Below, one piece after another: positions 12,690-24,200 of a stretch of 64,000 nt of DNA. Under the pieces are notes generated by a model. That model did no database searches, had not been told where the DNA came from, and saw only the letters and a list, made by a program, of their open reading frames with translations. Numbering within the stretch: position 1 is the first letter of the stretch; every line of letters starts with the position of its first letter. The DNA lies in contig NMRA01000110.1 in assembly GCA_002633005.1 (NCBI GenBank), positions 660,424 to 724,423 of the forward strand, written 5' to 3'. The translations under genes and the position numbers were made by a program. The DNA is from Phoronis australis (lineage: Eukaryota; Phoronida; Phoronidae).

Positions 12690-13373
12690 ATGGATTTCAA
12701 CAAAGTTATATTACTATTATTAGTGATTGCGTCGACTGTGACATGCCGACCGGTCGAGGAGACACCGACACCGCTACACCGTGTTGTGAGCATAGTAAAA
12801 CGAAGCAACAACGACCGAGGCAGTATTGACGGTTGGGACAGCATTGATGGATGGGACAGCGCAAACGATGCCAAAATGCGAGTAAAACGCGGATGGGACA
12901 GTGAGTCAGTGGTTAAACATAGCGCCGGTTGGGACAGTGAAAGTCGCACCAAACTTAGCGATGATGGCTGGGACAGCGTCAACCGAGTCAAACGCGGTTG
13001 GGACAGCTCCCCCGTTAGTCTCGACGGTTGGGACAGTTTATTCCACACAGATCGAGTGCAGGAATCCGATGCAAAGCGTGTGAAGAGAGGTTGGGACAGT
13101 TCTCCTCTGAGCGCCGACGGGTGGGACAGCATATTTCATTCCGTGCAAGAATCCACCAATGACGCAAAGCGCGTGAAGAGAGGTTGGGACAGTCATCCTG
13201 TTAGTATCGACGGTTGGGATAGCCGGGGCTCAGACAGCCAGAGAAGCAGAGTTAAACGAGGCTGGGACAGTACTTCGGTTAACGACGAATTGAAAGTTCT
13301 GCAGCAGCACGTGCAGAAACGTAGTGCAGACGGCTGGGACAGCTTAGTTGGCTCGTACAAAGTCCGTGCATAA
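12690..13373 (+). CDS. Neuropeptide-type secretory precursor with 13 GWDS motifs
   Basis: A 227-residue intronless precursor starting at the ATG at 12690. Residues 1-19 form a signal peptide (hydrophobic core VILLLLVIASTVT) with likely cleavage after TC. The rest is cut by Lys-Arg sites, most written VKR. Five products begin directly with GWDS after RVKR. Most carry a second GWDS internally, usually as xDGWDS. There are 13 GWDS motifs in all, separated by variable Ser/Asp/Glu-rich linkers. No Gly precedes a dibasic site, so C-terminal amidation is not predicted. The repeated core within diverged spacers is the hallmark of multi-copy peptide precursors (orcokinin/pedal peptide style), but I do not recognise GWDS as the core of a described family. 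The open complementary frame is only a shadow of the repeat. Secretion and dibasic processing are inferred from sequence, and the receptor is unknown. Confidence 0.88.
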   Translation: MDFNKVILLLLVIASTVTCRPVEETPTPLHRVVSIVKRSNNDRGSIDGWDSIDGWDSANDAKMRVKRGWDSESVVKHSAGWDSESRTKLSDDGWDSVNRVKRGWDSSPVSLDGWDSLFHTDRVQESDAKRVKRGWDSSPLSADGWDSIFHSVQESTNDAKRVKRGWDSHPVSIDGWDSRGSDSQRSRVKRGWDSTSVNDELKVLQQHVQKRSADGWDSLVGSYKVRA

Positions 13374-16300
13374 AGGCCAGTTTTCTAATTAACATTCATT
13401 TGGCAAGAACAAAGGGTCATTGTTCCCAACTTGTCATTTGAAGCGTCCATTTTTCATTATCGTACAACAATGGTGATGTAATCTCACTCCAGTGCTGTAG
13501 TGTTTTGGAGTATTTCTCGAACATTACGTAGCTTACATTCCAAGGTGTTTTCCTATGGTGAATTATTAGATGAACTCAACGAAAAACTCTGTGATATTTA
13601 CATGATTGAAAATTCGTGTATTTATGAGTATCAACGCTTGATGTAGCCATTTTGACAGACTTTCTTTGTCTTTCAATTCAACATTTTTAGTATTTTGTTT
13701 TCCATTATTAACCTTTTCCATTTTCACTTCACAATGTTATCGTAATTTATTTCCTGTCATCACTTTCAGAAACCGATGTACTAGAATGGTTTCTTTTAAG
13801 TATGATATTTTTATTTATTTATTTATTCATTAATTATTTATTTATGTATTTATGTAATTAATTCCTTATTTATTCTGTGCGTGTGTGCTTGAAATTGACG
13901 TGGGAACGTTTTGATGTTATAAAATGTAAACTCGGTGTACTTTCGATTCCAAAATACATATATATTAACAGTACATTGTATTTTCGTGAGTTATAAGCTC
14001 AATACTTGTAGAACACTACGCTCACCCAGACGTACACAACTCAAAACATGTAGACCCAGCAGTGCGGCGACAGCCACTCATTGTAGCGCTATCATTTCAC
14101 AGCAGGAGGGTCGTGACACTAGCTCTAGAGTCACTTGAAAAGCCAACAACAGAAGCAGAATTTGGCACTTTGAAATAAGGAATTCATCATTGACCCCTTA
14201 ATTGTCTCATCTTCACGGATCTTGTTCCACTGTGAACTATGTTCGGGACCGCTTCCCAAGTTTGTTCAACAGGACTAGCCGAAGTGAACCTACCCTTTAG
14301 ACTCCATATTTGGTCCATGGTTATATCATACGTAATAACAGCACAAACTCTTCGTATTAAAAAAAAAACAAAAGAAAGTGCTCCATCTCAAAACAATACA
14401 TTTCAAAGATGGCGTTGCATGCTCTGAACTTAAAGGAAATGTTAGTTATCTCTCGATACAAGAAAAAATGCTAATTCTTAATTGCCATCGCACATGATTG
14501 CTGTTGCCTGTACTACCCCTAACCAGCGGTGCCTAGATCCGGTGGATAAAAACCATTGACATCGTAAAATACCCCCATTTTTGGACAATCAAAGTCATGG
14601 TGAATTCCAGTGGAACAAACTTATTCTTGGGTGGATCTTGCGGGATCAGATTTCTGGGGTGTCCGATTTGTTTTTCTTTCTTAATATTTACTGAGCAAAT
14701 ATATGTATACAAAAAGATAAAATGAACATCATTCATATCTATACGCACGCACGTAAACACGGGGTTGTGAAATCCAGAGATAGTTTGAGAGAGCATTTTA
14801 CAATCATCAAATTTCGACAGTTTATTTTCGGCAATTTTTTTGAGATATAAAAAGTATTGGGGAACATCGGTGCGAGGAATCATCGGCAACAGAACAGTGG
14901 GATGTGGAAATTATGGGAATATGGGCAAGGCAGGCGCACATTTTCAAACACTAATGATAGACCGGTCACAACTTAACAAGTCAAAATGAAAGCACGCTGA
15001 CAAATTCGAAGGCAACGGTGAAATCTGATCGCAAACTGTATCCCAGTGCGAATTAAATTCCGCACAATCACATACACACAAGCGGCTTTTTCTAGATCAA
15101 CATGAACGGAGTGAAACTAGTGTATTTGAATTACCAAACATAGGCGTTGTGGCCTCGTAGGGCACGTGTCGACAGCACATATGCAGTGTACGTTTGATGC
15201 ATGTAATGAATCAAAATATGACTACTACTTGAAAAAGCAGCATTACACAGAACTCACAGCTGCGTAACACAGGAAACAACAAAACAAGCCGCGATAGCGA
15301 CAATATCCACGCAAGTGGACCCTCGATGAACGAGCTAAACATATTGGTTTTTTAGAAGCGGGAATATCCGTAGTGGTGCATGGTTATCGTTTGTAAACTC
15401 AGGGTAGCGTCGTCGGATAGTCACTGTGCCGGCGATTATATTAACAGCCACGGCTATTTTTAGTCTCTCGGTCCTGTAGTGTTAGTCAGATTTAGATCAA
15501 GAAAATTCTGCTAGAATATCATTGTCCCCAACTGGAGAATTATCTCAACCGGCGATCAACTGTTCAAGCTGTGGTTAGTCCGGAAACGTGCAATCTCACG
15601 AAGATGATACAAAATATACCACTATTATCAGTCGACGCTGATTGGCCAAGAACATGTGAGAGGGAGTTTCCAAGAACGGAGGCAAAATGAAAACAAAATC
15701 GTGGCAATTAATAAGTGGCTGTGCATAACAAAACTAAGCAAAGATATGCTGCACAAAAGTATATGTTTAACAAGTCTAAAAGGCATCTGGCCTAGTCGCC
15801 CGACTTTATTAAACGAAAAAGAGCTCAACGGCACCAAAATGCGAGAACATTCCATAATTAGACAAAAATTGACAATTGTTGCAATTAAATTTTCAAATTT
15901 CTACCAAAATTTGTGATGATTATTGGACACAGAAATATGTAGACAATGAAGTAAATAATGTTATTCATAAACATTCTCGTAGATCAAGGTATCAAAATAA
16001 ACATCCACCTGAAGAATTCTTTATTAGTGAATCGACAAAAATGTTGGGGAGTCATAGAAAAACGGGATACTTGTTCTGACGCTTTAAAACTCATGAATTT
16101 TTAAATAGTTAAGCCCATCTAATACCATTTTGGTAGAATTTCCCGATGACAACTGCCGAGTCTGATAACAAGCTTTCTGTACTCCACAGATTTGCAATGA
16201 TTTTTCTGTCACATTCCGCACTAATGTAATCATAGATCCTCAGGGGGTAATTAAACAATTATCTCCTCAACCAGGACCATAAACCCTTTGTTAAGGTGTG

Positions 16301-16590
16301 TTTATTTCCACAGTCCAACTGGGTCAGTTGTATGGCCAGGGTCCAGCTAGAACAACCCCCGTTCAGTAACGCTAGCACCTCGCTAAAAAGCAAACTTCGC
16401 GAGATTGCAGGAGATATTGCAGTGTATTTTAAGTGAAAATACGTGACTCTGGCTTAATTTTAGCTAGGTCCCAGCGTAGGTCCTAGCGGCGTTTCTGAAC
16501 GCACACCTACTTTCACTGACCTTGCATGTCAGTTTTATTAAGTCTCTCGTGTGTGAGCGACACGCTCCCCAAATTTCTAAACCAATGTGG
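13374..16590. other. No gene recognised; half-MITE end at 13491-13504 and TTTA repeat
   Basis: About 120 bases after the precursor stop codon lies CCAGTGCTGTAGTG, the terminus of the MITE at 7859-8019, without an obvious partner. A TTTA/TTAT microsatellite covers about 13809-13870. Unrecognised open frames occur at 14533-14889 and 15656-16079. Neither has a domain I can name. Confidence 0.5.
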
Positions 16591-16596
16591 GGACTA

Positions 16597-16770
16597 GTTA
16601 CAGTGAAAGATTTAGCGGGAGGCCAAGGGGACCATTGCCCCCAGTAAAATTCTCCCAGATTCCATTTGGCAACTTGGCAGTTCACGGGTGCAAATGTGTG
16701 ACCGTTAAAATCTTGGCTAATACTCTGCCCTGGCCCCTCTTAACTCAAAATCCTGAATCCGCGACATCTG
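16597..16770 (+). repeat. Dispersed repeat family R2, copy 1
   Basis: Shares AGATTCCATTTGGCA, TGGCTAATACTCTGCCCTGG and AACTCAAAATC, in the same order and spacing, with 31138-31300, and in reverse complement with 45607-45780. The GGCGGATTTA-type ends with purine-rich flanks are common on animal DNA transposons and their MITEs. No coding content. Confidence 0.75.
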
Positions 16771-17019
16771 CATACTTGTACCTATCTAGATTGACTCAAT
16801 TAGTGTTTTAAATACGTTACAAGCCAACCTTCTCTAAACAGACTTTGATCTAGTAGACTGTTACCAATAACAACATGAGGTTTGAAATGGTTCTGCTTCC
16901 TTTCATATCAGAAGGGATTTCCAAGTTTAAAGCATGAAATGTTTGGAGCCAACTAGTTGAATCTGGTCTCAATCAGTTACAAAGTGCCAGTTTGTTCTTC
17001 ACAAACTCACAGATCACCT

Positions 17020-17200
17020 CTGAACCCACGGATAACCTCTGACACCACAGATAACCTCTGAACCCACAGATAACCTCTGAACCCACAGATAACCTCTGAA
17101 CCCACAGATAACGTCTGACACCACGGATAACCTCTGAACCCACGGATAACCTCTGAACCCAAAGCTCACATCTAAACCCACAGAACACTCCTAAAGCCAC
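17020..17200. repeat. 19-bp minisatellite, about nine units
   Basis: Unit GAACCCACAGATAACCTCT, with variants GACACCACGG and later decay towards 17200. The 19-base period is not a multiple of three, so the open minus-strand frame here is not evidence of a protein. Confidence 0.92.
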
Positions 17201-18412
17201 AAATCACCTCTGATCTGAATAAGGAACAAGGTGAGAAATAGAACTGCAGGAGGCCAAAATCAAAATCTTCTCTCTGACAAAGTCGGTTTATAGCATCTTT
17301 AACTGATGTATCATTGTGAAATGAATATAGGGTTTAAATAACAGCTCAACATTGTGAAATGAACCTATGTCTATAAATACACTGTTCAAAATCAATAAAA
17401 CCATTAAAAATCGAATAACAAGGAGTTGACTTGTTAAATTAAAATTTAAATATGTACATTGCAGGCAGATATAACCAACAGCCCACTTTCCAGTGTCTCC
17501 CTCCAGTGAGCAGTAGACACGTCTTGAGGTCATACATACATTACTGTGTCTCCCTCTAGTGAGTAGTAAATAATTGTCTTGAGGTCATATGCTTTGACCA
17601 TAGTTATAAAACAATAGAATCTGATCCCTTTGTGATTTTATTACAAATCATCAATTCGCAGAGTTGTCTGCAATCAAGGCTGGTGAAATATTTATCAGTT
17701 AAATATCTTTGGAACACACTGCCACCTGTTATGTGGTGTTGAGCTCTTCCAGCGGCGCATTAAATTACGACCCCAAAAGTAGCAGGCTTGAATCTGAGCT
17801 GAAGCTGGTCTCAGTAAATCACTTTCTCGTTGTTAATGTCCCTCTAACTAAAGCCAATGAAAAATGCACAAAATTTAATTCCCAGTATTTCACCGAGTTC
17901 AATTTCTAGGTTAAGACATCCAAAAACTGTCTCAACGACTTCTCGCTTTGTCACTAAAACGTGACTAGTGCTTGCTACAGACATGCAGCATGCTGAGGTA
18001 CAGTGGTAGTCTCACTGGAGTTAGGGAAGGATCACGTGCATGAGAGAACACAGCTGACTGTAGACTGGCTCTGGAACAAAGTACACACAACAGATGTACT
18101 CACTAATGTAGACACACCTTGGGTGCAAATTACATAACCTGTAATGTTGCAGGGAAAGGTCCATGTTGTGAACATTCCCCTTACAACAGAATCCTAGACA
18201 AGGACCAGTTTCATCCACATTCTTTCAGGCACAGCTTCTATTGTTAACTATGCAGTATAACTAGTTGGAAAGCCATGTTGGAAATTACTTTCCAATGAAT
18301 AGCACATGGCTTGAGATTTTGTTGACAAAATCCCTTATACTTGATCAGTTGTGAAAATTCAAGAACCCACAGAGACTACTTTTTATTTCTCTAGTCAGAT
18401 TTTATAGTTACC

Positions 18413-19030
18413 ATAAACATGTTATTATTTCAAATGTACTTTTATCGTGGAAATGAACAATTGAGAAGAAAAATAAATAGTGCAGGGTTTCAGGTAGCCT
18501 TGTGAAAGAGCTCACAGTCATGTCAAGTTTAGGGTATACCTGAATGGCCTAAGGCCGCCTTGCATGACTTGACTTCATCTAGTCTGGCTTGGGTACACCC
18601 CAAACCATTTTGGGTGTACTCAAAATTGTGTTTGTGTATCCATGCAGCTCTCAGGCTTTGAGTACACCCCAAATCATTTTGGGTGAACTCATGAAATTGT
18701 GTTTGTGTATTCAGTTTAGTAGCTCTGGGTACACCCCAAACCATTTTTGTGTACTTATAAAATTGTGCTGGTGTATTCCCAGAGCTGAATCCACAAACAC
18801 AATTTTATGAGTTCACCCAAAATGATTTGGGATGTACTCAAAGCCTGAGAGCTGCATGAATACACAAACACAATTTTGAGTACACCCAAAATGGTTTGGG
18901 CTCACAGTCCCTAAACTTGATATGACTGTGAGCTCTTTCACAAGGCTACCTGAAACCCTGCACAATTTATTTTTCTTATTAATTGTTCATTTCCATGATA
19001 AAAGTTCATTTGAAATAATAACATGTTCAT
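18413..19030. mobile_element. ~618-bp palindromic (foldback) element
   Basis: The left arm from AACATGTTATTATTTCAAAT (about 18416) runs through TGCAGGGTTTCAGGTAGCC and GAAAGAGCTCACAGTCAT. It is mirrored in reverse complement by 18902-19030 at roughly 95 percent by eye. Inside, tandem-like blocks of GGTACACCCCAAACCATTTT and AAATTGTGTTTGTGTAT alternate, and are again mirrored around a centre near 18775. No open frame of note. This is a non-autonomous foldback/MITE structure; its superfamily is unknown because I cannot define a target-site duplication with confidence. Confidence 0.85.
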
Positions 19031-19039
19031 AGGTTTTCA

Positions 19040-20740
19040 TGCCCCTGAAAGCAAATGGAAAATAGAGCCTGGATGCTGTTAAGCTTTCTATTTAGACATG
19101 ATCTTATAAGAGACAGTAATTACTCTCACTATGTGACCTCAGTACTGAATAGAGTCACTCTATTGATAACTAGCCCCCTATTGTGCATGGAATGTGGATA
19201 GAACTGGTCTAGCTAACCATGTGACATTGGCGAAATTCAAGATTTCACCAAATCGATCCTTATCTCATTTAAAGAGGACGTTTACCACATGCATTTTATA
19301 CGCATGTGCAGATCAAAAATTTCAACGTAGTTCTAAACAAGAGTGACTGATTATGGACCAACATAGACCTATACTAAAACTATGCAATAGAGTTGAAACA
19401 AAAGGAAAAGATAAAGATGAGCAAAGAGTTAGAGCCAGAAGGGTAATTTTGTTATATGTCCTCGGTACTGGATTGAAAATAACTTTTTTGATCTACTGTC
19501 AGTACATAATAAGCATGTACTCTTATGTAAAGACACGAGGGCTTTGAATCAAAAAGAGCCTTTCTGATCAATTGTCAGTTGATAAAAGGCATCCATTATC
19601 AAAATCAGTGACATGGTAATTGGCTAAGACCCACCAAATGATGGCGGTGTTGTTTTCTTCAATGCACGAGTGACTGGTAGTCATAGCAACGTTGCAGTCA
19701 TTGAGCAATCAAAACAGGTCAAAAGTCAGGACAGGAGTGCAAGAAAATGAAAGAGTATATCTCTTATTTAGTTTCAACTACAGACTACAGTGGTTTCAAA
19801 ATCCAACAATCAACTGAATCCACACACTCACGTCATCTTTTGTTGTGCACCTTGATGGATACATTAAAGGTGAACGAGTCGGCACTAATTGAAATACTAG
19901 AATGCAACTACATTGTTTTAGGCTAATTTCTATCATATTTCTTAAAAAATGTTCCTAATCTAACTTTTAATTCAACTTCATTTCGCACCGTTTCACCCGC
20001 TAAAAAGAAAATTGAATTAGGACTTTCTCTTTCATAAAATTGGGTCTCATAATAATCGTCATGGTGATAGGATTCTATTTCCATTGCAGACAAACATTGA
20101 AACCATCAGCGACTCACGAAAATGCGTAAAAGCTTATACTATAGGGGTCGCCCAACCCTAAAACTGGTCCCTTGAGAATGGCACAAGTATGCACGACTTC
20201 AGTTGGCTGCTTCCCAAAAAGTGAAGGAAATGGAGTGAGTCGGGTTTGACGGCAATTTTGTGGACTAACTGGGAAGTGATTGCCACGGATGGTATCCAGT
20301 ATTTCCTTGAAGTTGTTTTGAGTAAATTAAGTACAAAAATTTGTCCCCTTCTCCTAGCTACCAGGATACAGAAGTTTTACCATTTTCAAAGCACATCCCT
20401 GTTCAGCGCAAAATTCTTGAGACAAATACATGAATCTATCAGACGAGTGGAAGTTCACAAAAATTTGGTTGCCAATCGATGTATTTTAATTTAAATTTCT
20501 GGAATCAAGAGTGTCACAGCACTTGCATCATTATATCCCATCTTGCACCGGGACAAATGCGAATTTGCGATTTTAGTTAAAAAAGGACAAAAATGCACTT
20601 TTTGACATCTCAATTGTTCCATTGAGTGTACTTTTTGTAAGTTTATTCAGGTGTCTTGAAAAAGGGTGCAAACAAGGACTTTCATTGATCCAGATAACTC
20701 AATTTTCTGTTTCACTTTCTCTCCATTTATGAATACACAG
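19040..20740. other. No gene recognised
   Basis: The last exon of the minus-strand Nudix gene should lie below 21229, possibly in this stretch. A weak candidate acceptor near 20305 (minus strand, CTTCAAG) would add about 13 codons before a stop, but its pyrimidine tract is poor and I do not call it. Confidence 0.4.
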
Positions 20741-20742
20741 AC

Positions 20743-20872
20743 TTTTGCTGACTCCTGTTAGTTGGTTATTGTTGACCCCTGTTAGTTGGTTATTGTTGAC
20801 CCCTGTTAGTTGGTTATTGCTGACCCCTGTTAGTTGGCTATTGTTGACCCCTGTTAGTTGGTTATTGTTGAA
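20743..20872. repeat. 24-bp minisatellite, about five units
   Basis: Unit GTTAGTTGGTTATTGTTGAC plus CCCT, with one-base variants, then a sudden return to unique sequence. Confidence 0.93.
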
Positions 20873-21228
20873 TGAATGCTATTGCAGTCAATAATCATAT
20901 GCTTTACTAGGTAACATTTTTATATTCACATGATAAAAGTAGACATGTTCAAGGTTGTAACATTACATGGAGCATAAAATGAACACAGCAGCAGCTGCTG
21001 CAAACATCACAGGGGAGATAACCTACTCATTGTCTAGTGTCACTGTGAGACTACACTGGCAAGACACTCCCTTAATTCTAGATTATCACTTCATGACTCA
21101 CAGAAATTCATGCTCTGGCATGAATAAGCATCAGGTTTTGCTCTCCAAGAAATGGTCAATGCCTTGTAAAAGGATAGAAGTAAAAAGACAAGTGAGTGTG
21201 TGACTGACATTCTTAAGACCACACTTAC

Positions 21229-24200
21229 CACTGTCAGGCCCAATGTAGCCGTGTCTTATCAGGAAGTCGAGCATTATCAAGGCACTGTTGGGCTTGAAAT
21301 CATCTCTCAGCAGGAAGTCACTCACCTAGAGTTCCACGAATTAGAAAAACAAAGTTATGTTGGTCGCATTTAGAACATGCTTCCTTTTCAGTGTTTTCTT
21401 AGCTAGGCATGCGCAGCCAGATCTGTAGTTATCCATCCAATGTATTCAGTCTGGCATGCACGGCCAGATCTGTAGTTATCCGTCCAATGTATTCAGTCTG
21501 GCATGCATGGCCAGATCTTCAGATAACACCACCTCCCCCATAGCGCCTATTGAACTGAGATGTAAACAGTGCTATGTATGCATGGATGAAGTCAACATAG
21601 ACATACAAATAATTGAGTATGGGGAGGAACACTCATGTCTTAGGCACGATAAGCAAGCTTATGTGCTTCACAACATGTAAAAATAGGTGGATGCCATGAG
21701 CTGCTCGCCGACTTAGTGCACTTAGTGTGGAATATTCAAAGTTGCTCCCCGAAGGTTTGAAAATTGACACTATTAACACTATTTCAAAAAATTATTTAAG
21801 TTGCAGTTCTTAATTGTTAACAGGTCAAATTACGGTTTAGTATCTTTTAAAAGTACATCTCACCTCCTCTATAGTCATCAAGGTAAACCCCTGAACTTCA
21901 CCATCATCGTTAACAGGTATGAAGTCAGAGGGCAGCTCAAGGTCCATTACAAACTCACACTCAGGGAACAGACCCAGCTCATTCTCGAAGAAATAGCTGT
22001 GAACACAACACATGACTCATCAAAGCTCAAATGTAGGGATATGGGAAAATAATTTTAAATTCAACGAAACAATATTATATTGTCATAAAACTAACTGAGG
22101 GAACTCATACTAAAACCTGTTAAATATTAGCACATGAGCACCAGATGGCAGTATGTACCCACTCATGTATATGTAAGTGCAATATGAACACCAGGTGGCA
22201 GTATGTACCCAAATATGTATATGTATGTAAGCACAACATGAACACCAGGCGGCACTATGTACCCAAACATGTATATGTACGTATGCTTAATATGAACACC
22301 AGATGGCAGTATGTACCCACACATGCATATGTATGTAAAACACTAAGTAAAACGATGGCCCAAAATTTATGAAACAAAAATGTATTTTAAATGTGATACA
22401 GGTGCAGCTCCATCTATTGATGCGCATATCTAACTACAGGTGTGTGTATGGTACTATTAACACCATTTGATTTAAAGATGGCATTATTTACTCTCTGATG
22501 ACGGTAGCCTAGTGCCAGTCAGTGAAATGATAGTCAGAGGTCCACAAGGTCTTACCAACCCTTCACCTGATACAACCAGCAGCCTTCATCTTGCTGGCGA
22601 GACTCTCGGGTATAGACGCCTCTTCAGCACACTCTTTTATAGCACATCTTGCCACCTTCATCCCCGAGGTTAATCCACCCGCCACCTGGACACAGAAGAG
22701 AGCAAGATGAACAACAGGGGACATTATGGATTGGATAAATGTTGACAAAACATGAACATTCAAACACATCTTAAAACCAGTGAGGATAACCTTAAATTGC
22801 ACCATACCAACATCTTAGTTAAATTAAGGTCAAGGTCTCAAATAAGGAAACAACCAACAGTACTAGCATCATCTTAAAGGCGAAGGCAACCTTTTTTCAT
22901 GTCGTTTTGAGCTAAAATAAGGTTGGTTGGTTATCCTAGACATATTTTCCACTTAATTACAGCTTTTCGTAATTTTATTAGTTACTCGTCCGCTATTCCG
23001 GAAGTGACGTTTTAGGAGGCAAGCGTTTCCCGCCACTTGGTTTTGCGTTGAGTTTACTGTGCGAATCTGTTCTGTTCTACTTTTGTTTTGTGCTGTTTTT
23101 CAACAATTGTCGCCACCACTTTCCATCGGCGAGTATTCTGCGGCAACATAGGTTAGTAGAGAACTCAACTACGTTGGATTTAGGCATTGTTTAGTGTGTT
23201 GTAGGCTGAAAATGGCTGGACTCGGTAACCCGTATCACAGTGACAGTAATGTGAGTGACGGAGACCTTGTTCACAGCAGTGGTGACGAGGAATTTTTTCA
23301 CGGACATTTAGTGGGTGGGTACATGTTTGAGCCAGAGTATAATGAGGCAGAGTACGCACAGGCACAGACAGCTGTTGAGAGAAACGAGGCGGCTACTGAC
23401 GACAGACGTGGTGACACATCTTGGTGCAAATGCACTGTGTGCGTTGTTATGCCTACCTCAATGGAATACTTGTGCTGTTCAGAATTCGACGAGGCCAAGC
23501 CACTACTGGACACGGTTAAGTGGACCTCCGGCATACCACGGACAGAGGAACAATTGTCCCACTTGCCAGTGTGTCCCGCGACACACTCCCACCGGATGGT
23601 GACCTGAGCACCCAAACTGCTTACATCGGGTCGTGTGACTCCCTCGCCACACACCTGGCACCTTTCTAAATAGTTCCAACACTTTAGACAAGTCCACAAT
23701 AAATTTATCAAAGTTTGGCTCACCGATCTGTTCACTGGACGACGAACTGTCCTCTTCACTGGGTGTCGAACTGGGCCTGTAATCACTTCCACTACTCAAT
23801 ATCGCTGCAGGGCTGCTTAGAGGCTCTGGGCTGGAGAAAACAGCACAGGGCGAATCACTACTGGTTCCAGGAATGGCACGCTCTGGGGTACGTTCGGAGG
23901 CACGGGTGACAGTAGATGAAGTGCCTCCACTGGCTCCAGTCACTGTACTGGCCACAGGTTGCAAGGCTTCTTGCTTCAAAAATGCACTTTTCGGGGGTGG
24001 CGACGGGGCACTGCCGGGAATCAACACAGACGGAATGACATCCTTCTTCAGGCGTTGTTTTGCAGGGACCTTCATCAGTTCAGCGTACAAATCCCTTTCG
24101 TAATCGGACGGCAGAAAGTGTTTGACACACACAGAGTAATTCTCGACTGCTTTGTACGTTGCGTGGACGGGTAACGCTGCGTTCTTCACACGAACGTGCC

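Noticed and set aside
12656-13132. 158-codon frame opposite the GWDS precursor
   Set aside because: Shadow of a repetitive coding sequence; no signal peptide or conserved motif of its own.
17020-17200. CRISPR-like array (also considered at 20743-20872 and 41985-42115)
   Set aside because: Units abut with no unique spacers, and the DNA is animal.
20240-20310. Terminal exon of the Nudix gene
   Set aside because: Acceptor has a weak pyrimidine tract, and the resulting short tail shows only marginal family resemblance.
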